DNA of 64,000 nt from Blastomyces gilchristii SLH14081 (Eukaryota; Ascomycota; Eurotiomycetes; Onygenales; Ajellomycetaceae), in contig NW_003101676.1 in NCBI RefSeq assembly GCF_000003855.2, forward strand, positions 1,176,720-1,240,719, in the 5' to 3' direction. Positions within the stretch are counted from its first letter, which is position 1. The number at the start of each line of letters is the position of its first letter. Shown piece by piece: positions 45,505 to 58,455 of this stretch. The notes beneath the pieces are model-generated. The model saw only the letters and a program-made list of their open reading frames with translations, was not told the origin of the DNA and searched no databases. The translations under genes and the position numbers were made by a program.

Positions 45505-47440
45505 ATGCCACCTCTAACCGGCGCCCAAATAATCGCTCGCTCTCTTCACAACTTGGGAGTCACCGTCATATTCGGCATTGTCGGCATCCCCGTGGTGGAA
45601 ATCGCGGAGGAAGCGATCAATCTGGGTATTCGGTTTATTGCGTTTAGAAACGAACAAGCCTGCAGCTATGCGGCAAGCGTTTATGGGTACATGTCAGGCA
45701 AACCTGGAGTGTGCTTGGTTGTGGGTGGGCCGGGAGTTTTGCATGCCATGGCTGGGGTGAGTCGATGGATTCTTCCCTCCGTTACTACATTCAGTGTCGT
45801 GGATGAATTTTCTACTATTGCGATACTGGGGGGTCCTTGAACGCTAACGAGTAGTTGTTTAAAACCATGAATTCTAGATCGGAAATGCCTCTGTAAACAC
45901 ATTCCCACTACTCGTCCTGGCCGGGTCAGTGGAATCGCACATGATAACTAAGGGAGGTTTTCAAGAAATGGATGCCATCTCACTCCTCACGCCGCACACC
46001 AAGCTTTCCGTACGGCCTCCATCGCTAGAATCAGTGACCAGTGCGATTCGGAACGCATATAGAACATGTTGGTATGGCAGGCCAGGACCCACCTTTATCG
46101 ATCTCCCTGCAGACTTGATTCAAGGGAAAACTGCCGCGGGATTTGCATTGCCGCCGTCCGAGCATACTCTTGTCCCGCCTCCGCCTAAACCCAGCGGTGA
46201 TCCAGCGGTTGTATCGAAGGTGGCGCAGTTATTACAAGCAGCACGTGCACCGCTCATCGTTATTGGGAAGGGTTCAGCATATGCACGAGCGGAGTCTTGT
46301 ATCCGCGAGTTTGTAGAGAGGACGGGGATACCCTTCCTACCAACCCCGATGGGTAAGGGAATGATACCTGATTCGCATCCACTTAACACATCGAGCGCAC
46401 GAAGCACAGCATTGAAACATGCAGATGTCGTTCTTCTCTTCGGTGCCCGGCTGAATTGGATTCTCCATTTTGGAGAAACACCCCGCTGGTCCCGCTCCGT
46501 CAAGCTTATCCAGGTGGATAGTAACGCGCAGGAGATCGGACACAATGCTGGAGATGCGGAGCTGGGGATAGTTGGTGACATCAACTTGGTAGTTCAGCAG
46601 CTTCTCTCGGCTCTGTCCGGTTGGCAGTATAAGCCTGCATCCGCTACATCGCCAAATTCATACCCATCCCTCCTCGCCGCCTCTGCTACGAAAAACGAAA
46701 ATGCTGCACAACAAAAGGCCCTTCAACCTACTAAACCCAACGAATTCTTAACCATCCAACGTGCCTATCACATTATTAAGACTACTCTAAACTCCCTCTC
46801 GCCGCCGGAACAGGGCGACATCGTCTATGTCTCCGAAGGCGCTAACACAATGGACATCTCACGCTCCTCTTTCCCGCTGGAACACCCGCGGCAACGCCTT
46901 GATGCGGGAACATATGCTACGATGGGAGTCGGGTTAGGCTACATCGTCGCCGCGCACGCAGCGTACAATATCCCATCATCACCAGCCAGCACTAATGCAC
47001 CGAAACCAAAGAAGATCGTGGCACTGGAAGGCGATAGTGCGTTCGGGTTCAGTGCGATGGAAGTCGAAACTCTTGCGCGCCACCGTATTCCCGCGCTAAT
47101 CTTCGTCATGAACAATTCGGGCATTTACCATGGCGACACGAAGACAGAGGACGAGTGGAAGTCTCTACAGAATGAGACCGTCAATGAGGCCAATGCGAAG
47201 AACGGGCTGCGATCGACGAGTCTGCTCTATGAAACGCGCTACGAACATCTTGCGGCGATGTGCGGCGGGCGGGGATACTTTGTGCGGACAGAGGAGGAGC
47301 TGGAGAAGGCGACAAGGGAAGGGTTTTTGGAGGATGAGAAGGTTACGATTGTCAATGTGATTGTGGAGCCAGGGATTGGGCAGTCGATACAGTTTGGGTG
47401 GCAGGCGACCCAGGAGAAGGGGACTCCGGCAAAACTGTGA
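45505..47440 (+). CDS. 2-hydroxyacyl-CoA lyase, TPP-dependent, peroxisomal
   Basis: Two exons, 45505-45756 and 45878-47440, give 604 residues. This is a thiamine-diphosphate enzyme with the three-domain layout of the oxalyl-CoA decarboxylase / 2-hydroxyacyl-CoA lyase family (HACL1 in mammals, Pxp1 in yeast). The N-terminal PYR domain has the catalytic Glu in FRNEQ (residue 50). The central domain has the [13 protein letters not shown] stretch. The C-terminal PP domain has the metal/TPP motif starting GDSAFGF and ending NN (about 468-497). HACL enzymes cleave 2-hydroxyacyl-CoA to formyl-CoA and an aldehyde shortened by one carbon, in alpha-oxidation of 3-methyl-branched and 2-hydroxy fatty acids. 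The C-terminus is AKL, a type 1 peroxisomal signal. Oxalyl-CoA decarboxylase activity cannot be excluded from sequence alone. Confidence 0.9.
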
Positions 47441-47606
47441 GGGTTGTTACTCCGTTACTTACCATGTATTGTTTGAGTTGCTAGTTAATGTGTGGGTGGG
47501 TGGGTTCATGTAATTATGATCTATGCCAGTGTCATACTGAATAAATTCCTCTCTATATTAACCATGTCCGTTCTGTCCCTGGAGATCATTCCATGCTATC
47601 AAGATA

Positions 47607-47687
47607 TGTTGGGGGTCCCGGGTTGATCGGCCCTTCTACCAGCAGTGCGCTGGTGGTGACTGAGCTCTTTTGCCCCAGTAGCCTACA
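47607..47687 (+). repeat. 81-bp solo LTR of the TRIM family
   Basis: It runs from TGTTGGGGGTCCCGGG to GCCTACA, is flanked by a perfect 5-bp duplication AGATA (47602-47606 and 47688-47692), and has the same length as the left LTR of the TRIM at 34634. A solo LTR is left when the two LTRs recombine. It lies 166 bp downstream of the lyase stop codon and 70 bp before the copia element. Confidence 0.88.
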
Positions 47688-47756
47688 AGATAGAACCTGC
47701 CTTTGTAAAAGGGGGGAGATGATGTCACATGACTGATCAGATCATTTGGAAGGTTC

Positions 47757-47866
47757 TGTTGGCCCTTACGGCCGTTGCGGTTAGCGATCCCACTAGATCA
47801 CGTGACCCACCACTATATTATGTTCCTGTAGATAGATCTATCAATACAACCTTCAACTATTCTACA
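47757..47866 (+). repeat. left LTR of the copia element
   Basis: It is 110 bp, TGTTGGCCC to TTCTACA, GC-rich and almost undamaged, and contains the palindromic E-box context TCACGTGA. The primer binding site GATTATAGCCCAG follows at 47867. It resembles the complement of the initiator tRNA-Met anticodon arm (TTATGAGCCCAG), as in copia-type elements primed by a half tRNA. Confidence 0.92.
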
Positions 47867-50806
47867 GATTATAGCCCAGATGGCACATTTTTCTTTTTAG
47901 AACATTGTACCAACATTTTTTTGACACAGATAGTTCATCTTTTTTGAAAAGACTCTTACTCTTTATTAGAGATATTTCATTTTTTCTAAATCTATCAGTC
48001 AGTAGATTTATATACTTTATATTTTTAAGAAAGCATGTTCTTCATTATGAAGAATATCACTTTTTTATTTTTTTTTTTTACATATCTAGAAGAAGCAGAG
48101 TTATCTCAATGAGTAATATATCTATTACTTCAGAGTTCAGCTCAAGACTCAGAATCACACACTTCACTAGATAACTTATTAATAGAATGATTACTTATTA
48201 TGAGAAGGCTTCTGACTTATAAGATAAGACTGAGATCAGTTTTCATCAGAGTATGAAATTTAATAATGAGATAACAGAGAAACTTCAGAATAAAGAAAAG
48301 CAGAGTCAATATTTATCTGCAGAATCTGTTTATTTTAACTTATTAAATTCTTCATTATCTCTCACTCTTAGAATACTGACTTTTAATAATAATTTAAATC
48401 AATCTATCTATTACACTGCAGGTAATCTTATGAATCTTATACAGATAATACTATAAAATCAGATAACTATAGCTGAAATTACTCAATATCTCACTATATC
48501 TGTTTCTGTACAAAGAGATACTATGAGAGATGAGTTATAAAAATATCAGAAGAAAGTTAAATATATACTAGATACTAAATCAGTGATTATATTTAATAGC
48601 TCTAATTATAAAGTCTAACATATTGATATATTAACTGATATGAAAGTTATTAATAAAACTGATATTTTATTAAGAACTTAATAAGAATTCTCTTTTACAT
48701 ATTATATTAACTCTAAGAAGTGAAGAATTCATTTTAAGTCTCTATATAAATGTATACTGTTGAGTCTTATTGAAAATATTTAAATTACTATTAAAATCTT
48801 GAAAGCTGATAATACTACAGTTCTGTAAAATAAGATTAATATTAAATATATAATATTACTAACAGAAGAACAAGTTAATATTTTCAAGAAATTAATAAAA
48901 TTATAAGTTAAGAAGAATGATTATCTTACTTTTCAGAGATATTTTCACTATTTTATTATCTGTTATAAAGAGCTCTGTCAGAGTATTAAGAATATATATT
49001 ATAATCTTTTTCTTAACAATCTACAAAATTATCAAAGACTGTTTATTAAGATATATTTAAATGAGTTTTTCTTCACTGATCAGAGACTCATTGTTAACAT
49101 TGATATTAATAATTTAATAAAGTAACTGATTAATTGTACATTTAAGAAGATTATCACTGAGTGAAAAAAGCAGTCTCAGATCAATTCTGTGACTGTGAAA
49201 AAGAATAAGAATAAAGATAAGAATAAAAGCACATCTGTATAAAAGTACACTCACTGCAGAAGACATGAATATACTATTAACAGATGTTTCATCTTACACT
49301 CTGATAAAAAGAAAAAGAAGAATGATAAGAAGAATGACAAGAAGAAAGAGAAGAAGAATGACTTGATATGTTCTTAATCAGTAGTAAATACAGTAATTAC
49401 AAAGATTAAGTTCTATTTCTCTTTCACAGTCATCAGAAAATCATTCTCTAGATCTTGATATTTGAATATATGTGTAAGTCTGAATATGACAGATGAGCTT
49501 CATTCTTTCTTAAATATTAAATCTTTTAATAATAATATCTCTGTTGATTCTGTGACTGAAGAAACTGAGTTTATCAAGAAAATTAAGACTGTCATCTTGA
49601 AGATTGAGAGTGATAATATTAACTTGCAGAATATTCACTATATTTCTAATATTACAGTTAATCTGCTCTTATTTATGAAGCTTGAAGATCAGAGATTCTG
49701 ATTTACATTATCTTTCACTATTTTCTCATTTTTCATTTGCAGAGCTCTGAATGATGTTATTTTTCATACAGTTCAAATTACTTAGAATAATATATATAAG
49801 ATTGATAAGTAAGAGTTTAATGAGAATCTCAATTATCTGAACAGAGCAGTCAAGTATATTGTAATAATATCTTATAAGTATAATTTTGACTGAAAAGTTG
49901 ATCTTTCTGTGATCACTACTACTACTGTTAATAACATTGATTCTACAGTTCTGAATACAGATCTCAAGAATACAAGAATATCAAAGACTCTTTTGAACTG
50001 ATACTGTAATCTTGATCATATTCACACTGATACTATAATTGCTATGATCAAGAATTCTTATACTGAAGTTATAATTAAAGATTCTAAGACTAAGTTCTTT
50101 TATAAGAAATATGTCAAGACAGGTATGATACAAGATTATTTGAAAACATCAATGTCTAGATCTATTTAACTCATTAAGAAGGTTTATATTAATCTTATAG
50201 ATAATAGATATATATTGAAAGATCTCTCTAATCACTTCTTAGAGTTTCATCAGAAAATCAGATACTGAATACTTATTATCTGTGATGCAACTTACTACTG
50301 TTGAATATATTTTTTAAAGTTCAAGAATGAGACTGTTCAATACTTTGAGTTATGACTCAGATTTATAAGTAATCTCAGATATACAGCTTCTGCTTTTCTA
50401 CAGACTGATATTAATAATGTTTTCTGATTCACATATATACACACAGTTATAAATTTATATAATATTAAATAAGAATCAACAGTATTATATTTATCACATT
50501 AAAATGATGTTTCTGAATATGAGATCTGCACTATTATGAGACAGATTAGAGCTACTCTTTTAAAGAATAATCTCTCTAAGAAGTTCTGAACAGATATTCT
50601 AGAGACAGTGATTACAATAATTAATAATACTCTCACATTTACAGTTCTTTACAACTTAAAATTTTGATTCTCTACTATAGAGACTTCTGTGATTCTAAGT
50701 TTATATAAGATTTCTTGATATGCACTTGTAAATACCTCACTGAATGTGAGGCATTTTTATTAATTAAGTACAGAGGTTTTTATTCACTTGCATGAATCTC
50801 AGCAGT
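47867..50806 (+). pseudogene. decayed copia gag and integrase part
   Basis: Reading through stops shows a gag-like N-terminal region and a degenerate zinc knuckle near 49243-49287 (THCRRHEYTINRC, first Cys and the His changed to Tyr). A protease-integrase junction lies at 49462-49701 (NLQNIHYISNITVNLLLFMKL, typical of copia polyproteins). An integrase zinc region and core follow at about 49995-50740 (KTSMSRS, QTDINNVF, where active-site residues are altered). The frame continues after the nested SINE at 58456. It is dead because of many C-to-T type changes. Confidence 0.78.
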
Positions 50807-50922
50807 CTGCAGATAAGCTTTATTATTATTATTATTATTCTTTCATTATACTCATATGCAAGCGGAGCTTATGATGAGTCCTTGCGTGATGTTAAATACA
50901 GGTCAAGTGTTGATTATACAGG

Positions 50923-51179
50923 TGTAAGAATAAGTGCTCGCAGGCGATTATTCGGGTGTTTGCAGCTTGACATGATATGTACTATTAACTACTAGAAGTA
51001 TTTGCAGTAGAAAGATAAATGTAGAGATCAAATATATAATAGCATTCAAGCTGAGTTGTGAATAGTATTCACAAACTCCAGTCTATATAGTTGTGTGTAG
51101 TCAAGGGCTGCTAGCTCTATTGATTACACAAGAGATAGGAATAGAGGTAAAGAATCTGTGAGAAGCAGGATTTCTTACA
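50923..51179 (-). repeat. 3' LTR of gypsy family III (left side)
   Basis: It is 257 bp. Its outer (left) half keeps CG and GG (GTGCTCGCAGGCG), while its inner half is more mutated than the corresponding part of the other LTR. Confidence 0.95.
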
Positions 51180-54100
51180 TACCTCCTCCTCTCTAAGACT
51201 TCATCTGTGAAGCCTTTCACTGAGTGACTTCATAGTCAGCTCAGCACTGCAGTGATACTCACTAAAAATCCTTCACATCTATAAAAAACCTCAGTGAGGA
51301 AAAATTCCTTGTTATTATAAAGAGAAAAGAGTCTGTCACTCAGTTTCTTATTCTGTAAGATTCTTTATAGTCTACAGATTCTTCTCTAACTATTACACAG
51401 ATTCATCTCACATCTTTCATATAGAAGAGTTTCAGTTAACTCTCAATTATTTTTATAAGATTCTTATGTGATTATTACACAGATTCATCTCATAGATAAA
51501 TCACTCTCTGTGAGATCATTCTTATTAAAGAGAAATATTTGTAAGTTAATCTTTTATTCATTCTTATAAATCATTGCTCTTTGACACTGTAGAATTATAA
51601 GGAATTTTCCATTCTTTCACTAACTCTGTAGAATTGTAGAATTAAGATATCTACAGTCTGCAATCACTCTTTATAGTTATATAGAAAGATTCAGGTCTAT
51701 AATTCATAATCACTCTTATTTACTAGAGTGATCTGACTGTTCTACAGAATCACTCACAGTGTAAGCAAATCTCTCTAGAGTAGTATAAATATCTCAGATC
51801 TGTTCACAGAATCTCATCTTCTTTTTTCTTTTTCTGTAACAGCTCTCATTCTTATAAACTGTGAGTATTCTCATTCATCTGTGAAGTGTTTTCACTCAGA
51901 TAACAGAGAGAGAGTGTTTCTAACAGTGTTTATATATTGATTCAAGAACTTCTCAAGAATAAAAAATTTTTCAATTTTAATCTCTTTGCAAACAATGTCT
52001 GATCACTACTGAGCTTCTTATAAGTATTTCTACAACTTCTCTAATCACTTTTTGTCAGCTGATGAAACAGGGATGTCATCACTCACAACTGCATCTTTAT
52101 TTCTCTCAGCTCTGTCACTGCACCTGATCTTTAAGTCAGTGACTAACTCTCTGCCTTTCTCAGATCAGTCTCTGACTTTAAGCAGTGCAGTCTTCTTCTT
52201 TACTGTAAGTCTTCTTATAAGTAATTTCTTACAGATTCTAGCTGACAGTTCTTGCAAAGCTCTCAGTGTTGTCAGTGTCTTCTACAGTCTCACAGGCCTA
52301 TGATTACTCTTTCTCTGTCTGCACAATCTCTGATGAGGCATATATGAATATATCTAGATTCTCTATCAATAATTCTCACATTGTGATGCATTTCTGCAAT
52401 TTCATTATCAATGAGAGATGAGTCTCTGAGTACTTACAAAATTCAGGTAATCAAGATAATATGAATACTATGAATTTATAACAGAAGTTGATCTGAATAG
52501 ATAAGCTCTCTCTCTGTGTTCTTATTGTTTTCAGACTGAATACTTCAGTATAACTGAAAGAGTGAATACAGCTTCATGAGAGATATCTGATTATATACAC
52601 AGATGACCAGTCTTCAAGACTCTGCTGCAACTGTGTATACTCTGATATTCAGCTTCTCTGAAGTCTGTATATTTCTGACAGTCTTCATATCAAATGTAAC
52701 AATTGTCTGTACTATAAATATAATACTCTCTGCTTCTTTGAAGAGAGAAATTGATAGTTGTGAAGAGATTGAGTGTTATAAATATTGATAATATAAGTGT
52801 GAGTTTTCTTTATTTTTTCTTTATTAATCTCTAAATTGCATTCACAGCTCTGTTTGTTTTCTTGTTTTTTAACTTTAATAAGAATATATTTTCTTCTTTT
52901 CTTGTGTATACTGCAGACTGTTCATCTCAGTAGAAACTCATCATCTTATAGATTAGAGTTTGTAAATAACAGTGTTAATGTCTTTGTCATAATCAGATTC
53001 TTAGCAAAGATCACATTATTCTGACTTATCAGAATTTACAGTATGAAAGTCATGTCTCAGCTTCTGCAGATATCTTATCTGTCTGAATGATTCTCAAGTG
53101 AACTCATTCATCTTATCAGAATACTCTTATCACTGAATCTTGAATCAGAGCTTGTAATCTCACTTCTCTGAGTTAATAATTTCTTTGATCTGATATTCTC
53201 TTTCACTCTCTAGTACTTTACAGACAGAGTGATGAGTCATAGAGTTCTCTTCTAAGAATTTCTTATATTTGTAAAGTAAAGAGATATAAAAAATATTGTA
53301 TATCTACAACTCAGATGACAGTTCTAATCTATAGAACTGCAGACTAACTTTCTCTATAATCTTGTAAGACTCTGTTTATAAGAGATTCAGCTTCTTACTA
53401 GATCTCTGTGTGATGATGTTTTCTAGACTTAGTTAGACTCTATCATCTTTCTTAAAACTCTTTATAATATGCTTAAAGTCATAGTATCTCTTCTAATACT
53501 CTTGAGTCTTTCTCAAGAATTCACAGACTTTCTTCTGAATCTTCTGAATTCTCTCAGCCTGTTCACAGGCATCATCACACTTTATAGTGTACTCTCATAA
53601 GTTTATCAAGATTATCTGCAGATAAGTCTCAGTGAGCATCTCAAAAAGGGTTTTATCTGTGCTAACATGCTTTGAGTTGTTGTATATAAACTCTGTGAGT
53701 GATAATCAATACACTTAGTCATTCTGATTATAATTAACAAAGCATTACAGATACTGTTTTAATATACTTATCAGATATTCTGTCTGATCATCTGTCTGTT
53801 AATGAAAAGCTGTACTTAGATCTTATAAAATCTTCAGTATAGTTATCAGATTAGATCAGAACTCTTCTATGAAGATTGATTCTCTGTCTGAGACAATGTT
53901 CACAGACAACTCATGCAATCAAATCACATCATAGATGAAGATATGAGTTAAATTCTTTGACTTCAAGTTCTTGTAGATGAGTATAAAGTGTGTTATCTTA
54001 ATAAAGTAATTCACTATCATCAGCACACTGTCAAAGCAGACATTATATATGTTCTTACTTTCAGAGAGGCTCACAAGAGTATTTATTTCTAGCTGTTTCC

Positions 54101-57100
54101 AAGGTTTCTGTGAGATAAGTAGAGAAGTAAGTTCTTTATATAATCTGAACTGTACTACCTGTGAATTCTGATAAATAGTATAAGAATTCACTATCTTCTT
54201 CACAAGTTCTTACATCTTCAGTCAGAAGTATTTTCTTATAAGCAACTCATAAGTTCTAGTATCTGTAAAATGACCTGCTAGAGAAGAGTCATAATGCCTT
54301 TTAATAAGTTCTATATATAGAAACTCATTCACAGGTACATAAATTCAGCTCTCTCTTTGTAAGAGATTATTTAAGTCTCTTTAATTCTTTGTTTCTGCAG
54401 GATTGATCTCTGTCATAAGCAGTTTCTGAATATATTAAGTATATTCATTCTTCAGTTGCAGTTCAGACAATCTGAATAGAAGATCTTATAAAGACTTATA
54501 CTCTGTTTTCTCTTACACTAGGTCTTCTGCAGTACTTCTCAAAGCCTGCAAACTCTTCAGATTATAGATACTCTCTTCAAGAATTCTCACAGAGATTCTC
54601 AGAGTGTTGACTCTCAGTGTTATAGAGAGTAGTTATACAGATTTCTTTTCTTTCTTCTTTCTCTTCTCTCATGAGAGATTGAGAGACTCTTCAGTCAATC
54701 TCTTTATAACACTCAGTCTGAGCATTTTATAAAGCTTTTCTGTCTTCTCTAGTCTCTCTGTGTCTGTCATCCTGGCCTTCTTAATATAGTCTGATCTGTA
54801 AGAGAGTCTGTTCACTGAGTTCTTAGTTCTCTTGATATATTCTATCTTGAATCAGAACTCACTCAGTCTCTGAGCTCAGTGAATCTGTCACTGTAAGAGT
54901 TTCTTGATTGAAGTAAACTGTTATAAGCTGTTATAATCAGTTCTAACAGTAATCACTGTCACAAGACTCTCAAAGTAGTGATGCTAGTGATGAAAGAATT
55001 TCACTATCATAAGAAGCTTCTGATTATAAATGTCATAGTTAATCTTCATAAGTTGTATCTTTCATAAGAAAAAGGCCACTGAAACTCAGTTCTCATTTGA
55101 CTGTAGTTGTGAGACTATTTCTGAAATTATAAAGAAGAAAGTATCTGTCTTTAATCTGATTAAGAGCAAGAGATTAAAGTGAAACAGTATCACTGTATTT
55201 ATAAATATCTGTTTTAATCTTGTAAAGACTCTGTGAGCTTCTGAGATAAGAAAGTTCTCACAGTTCTTTCTTCTTAATAATCTTTTCATTCTCTGTTCAT
55301 GAAATAACTTCTTCTTATTTTCACTCTTCAGCATGTCTGTAAGGGCTAAGAAGATTTTCATGAATACAAAGATAAATCATCTATAGAAATTCACAAAGTT
55401 CAGAAAGATCTGAATCTTATGAATACTAGTTAACTTCAGCTATGATAGAATAGTCTCAACTTATAAAGATTTCATCTAAATATCATTCACAGTGATTATA
55501 TATTCTAGGAAATTAATTCAGCAGACACTGAAGTTATACTTCATGAGTTTAATATATAGTTCTGTCTTATCTAAGATCTTTAACACACTTTGCATATACT
55601 CAGTGTATTCTTTCTTCTTCACAGAGTACACTATCACATTATTCAGATATATTATCATGAAGACATTCAGATATACACAAAGTATTTTATTGATAAAAGA
55701 CTGAAATGCTGCAGAGATATTAGTCAGATCAAAAGATATTACTAGATATTCAAATAGTTTCAGTGCAGTTCTAAAGACAGTCTTTTATTCATTCTCAGAC
55801 TGTATTCACAGCCATGTATATACATTGATCACATTCAGTTGTATGAATATAACAGCTCTTATGAGACAGTTAATCACATTCTCAATCAGAGACAGAGAGT
55901 AGCAGCTCTTTATTATCTTAGAGTTCAGATTATAATAGTCTACACATAATCTGAGATCTTCATTCTTCTTCTTTACAAACATCACAGAGACTCTTATGAA
56001 GGTCTGTGAAGATTGAATGAAGTCATTCTTCAGATTCTCCTTTATATAGGTTTACAAGACCTCTGTCTTATAATGAGAGAGCTTATAGATTAATTCTCAG
56101 AAGAGTTTCTACTCTTCTATCAAATCTATTATCAGATTCTTCTCACAGTGAGAAGAAAGCTCAGCTGTCTTAGCTGAGCTGAATATCTCTGTAAGATCTT
56201 GATATTTCTCTGATATCTGAAGCTCAGTTTCCATGATCACAAGATTCTCAGACACTTATAAAGTTATTATATAGATAAGCTTGTCTTCTCTAATTAACTC
56301 TGCAGTATTAACTGCTTCTATCTCTGTAAGTAAGTCTGTCAACACTGATCAGAAGTATAAACCTGACTCACAGACAGCTATGTGTGAATTGTGTCTTTAA
56401 AGTCATATAAGTCTTAAATACATGTTATCTGTAATGTCTGTGATAATCACAGTTTCTGTAAATCTTCTCCAGATTTCAGAGAGATCTTACAATTTAAAGA
56501 TAACTCTTATAAGTCTCTCAGCTCTCAGATCTGAGTTCTCACACTCTGCTTATTATAAGAGCAGATTCTCAGTCTTCATCTTTCAGCTTATTCACTCTGT
56601 GAGCTTTAAAGACATCACAGTGACCTGAAATTCTGAGTTTATTAATGCTTCTCATGCTTGCAGAGCAGCAGTACTGCAGTGCAGTCTCTCTCTGTAAGCA
56701 AGTATTTTTATTGAGAGAGTAACAGATTCAGATATCAGCTTCAAGACTCTTAAGAAGGCTGTTACTGACTCTGTTCACAACTCTTCAAATTTCTATTTTA
56801 GTTTGTTCAGACAGTTTATGTGAAGATATTCTGATTTAGAACAGATAAAGCAGAGTCTCTTTTTCTTAATCTCTCTGTTATACACTCTATTCACAGAAGC
56901 TTATAAAACTCTTTCTCTCTGCTCAGCAGTCAGATGCAAATCTCTCTATATTTTATTATCTTTTTCTAACAAATCTGTTCTCTGTTATTCTAATTCTTAC
57001 AGAGTCAGTCAATGATTCACTCTCTGCAGATCTGTGACTCTCATAGTAATCTGTAAGTAATAAATGAGAGTTATCAGTTTCTTCAGAGTCAAGAACTTAA

Positions 57101-57910
57101 AGTCTTACTCAATAAGCTTGTTCTGCATGTCTTTATTCAGTCTTTTTATAAATATTATCATTCAGATCTTGTTTCAGAGCTCTGTTTTCACAGATCTTAA
57201 TTCACATCATAATTTCATGAAGTGCTGTGAGTAGTCTTCATCAGATTTCTCACCTCTTTTTCTAATATTAGTGATTATGGCTCAGATGTTCTCTGTTCAG
57301 CTTGTAAAGTCTCTCAACTTATTCTCTAGATAGGTCTTGAAAACAGATTATCAGAATCTCTCATGATTATTCTCTAGATAATTCAGCCAGTTCTTGACTT
57401 CAGTGTAATAGAGGTCTGTCATTATATAGATGACAGCTTCTTCATCTTTCATATCACACAGCTGAGCTTGTGAGTCAATTTTAAATACAAACTCACAAAA
57501 GCTTTTATAGATTGTGATTCAATAGATGGTCTTAAGTGATCATAGCTTGAGAAAGTTTCTTTTTAATTTGTGAGTGTCTCTGAAGATCATGTCTAGAGAC
57601 TCAGTTCAAGAGTGTTTACAGACAGTAAGTATTTCTTGTAGAAAAATAACTTAGTCTTATAAGAGATACTCAAGAATGTTCTTCACTGAGATTGATTCAT
57701 TCATGAGTTTGAAGAGTTTCTCTGTCACAGATGCAGAGAATGATATTTCATAAGTAATTGATAAGTTCTCTGAGACTTCTTCTATGAAGATTATTCATAA
57801 TTTGAGTGACTGCTTCTGAGTGTCTGCAGTAGAGTTCACAGAGATTGAAGTATATAAGTTTCTAGTTCTTTCAGTTATAACAGACAGTTGCTGACTGACT
57901 GAGCTTGAAA
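51180..57910 (-). pseudogene. decayed gag-pol of gypsy family III
   Basis: The minus-strand reading shows a CCHC knuckle near 56816-56857 (CFIC, with the His position now Tyr, and the last Cys kept). Reverse transcriptase sequence lies at about 56000-55400, and an RNase H stretch near 55086-55200 (IRLKTDTFFFIISEIVSQLQ). The integrase lies at about 54500-53600, with the open piece 53919-54203 (YNVCFDSVLMIVNYFIKITH, TYKNLKSK-like) being a clear Ty3/gypsy integrase core. The region 53600-51200 beyond integrase is AT-rich and only weakly recognisable. Stops are frequent, so no product is expected. Confidence 0.78.
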
Positions 57911-58167
57911 TGTAAGAATAAGTGCTTACAGATGATTATTCAGATGTTTGCAGCTTGATATGATATATACTGTTAACTACTAGAAGTGTTCACAGTAGAA
58001 AGATAAATGTAGAGATTAAATGTATAATAGTATTCAAGCTGAGTTATGAATAGTATTCACAAACTCCAGTCTATATAGTTATGTGTAGCCAAGGGCCGCT
58101 AGCCCTATTGATTATGTGAGAGATAGGAATAGGGGTAAAGGATTCGCGAGGAGCGGGATTTCTTACA
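57911..58167 (-). repeat. 5' LTR of gypsy family III (right side)
   Basis: It is 257 bp, and only its outer (right) half keeps CG and CC (AAGGGCCGCTAGCCC, GATTCGCGAGGAGCGGG). At the matching positions the left LTR shows AAGGGCTGCTAGCTC and GAATCTGTGAGAAGCAGG. Together the two LTRs show mutation load rising inward from both ends. Confidence 0.95.
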
Positions 58168-58455
58168 ACAGGAGGAAATACAGGTGTTGAGACCATGCTA
58201 AGATAACAAGAACATAGAAAAATACAAAGAAGTGACAATTAGATACATGCAATAATAACTTCTCAGCTCAGAAACATAGAGTGATTCATTGAAGTGATTT
58301 ATACACCTCTGTATTTATTAGAAACCTGAGGTGCTTGAGTTCTGGATTTAATGTATTCCCTGCGGGTTTCGAACTCACATGCCTTGGTTTCCCACGCCAA
58401 GGCGCTACCAGGTGGCCGCATTAACCATTCAGCCACCGGGGCTGCAGATAAGCTT

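Larger units (their letters stand above)
50923..58167 (-). mobile_element. Ty3/gypsy retrotransposon, family III (minus strand)
   Basis: This element of 7245 bp has LTRs of exactly 257 bp at each end (50923-51179 and 57911-58167), both TGTAAGAATAAG to TTTCTTACA. It is flanked by a perfect 5-bp duplication ACAGG (50918-50922 and 58168-58172). The coding order runs right to left, and the polypurine tract (AGAGAGGAGGAGGTA on the minus strand) borders the left LTR, so transcription is on the minus strand. It is inserted in SINE copy 4. Confidence 0.95.
50821..58441 (-). mobile_element. tRNA-derived SINE, copy 4, split by gypsy family III
   Basis: A minus-strand SINE has its (ATT)n tail at 50821 and its tRNA-like head ending at 58441. 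The target duplication CTGCAGATAAGCTT, 14 bp and perfect, lies at 50807-50820 and 58442-58455. The body is interrupted between 50922 and 58173 by the gypsy element, whose 5-bp duplication ACAGG lies in SINE sequence. The pieces sum to about 371 bp. The head keeps good promoter boxes (TGGCTGAATGG and GAGTTCGAAACCC on the minus strand), the best preserved of the four copies together with copy 2. Confidence 0.93.
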
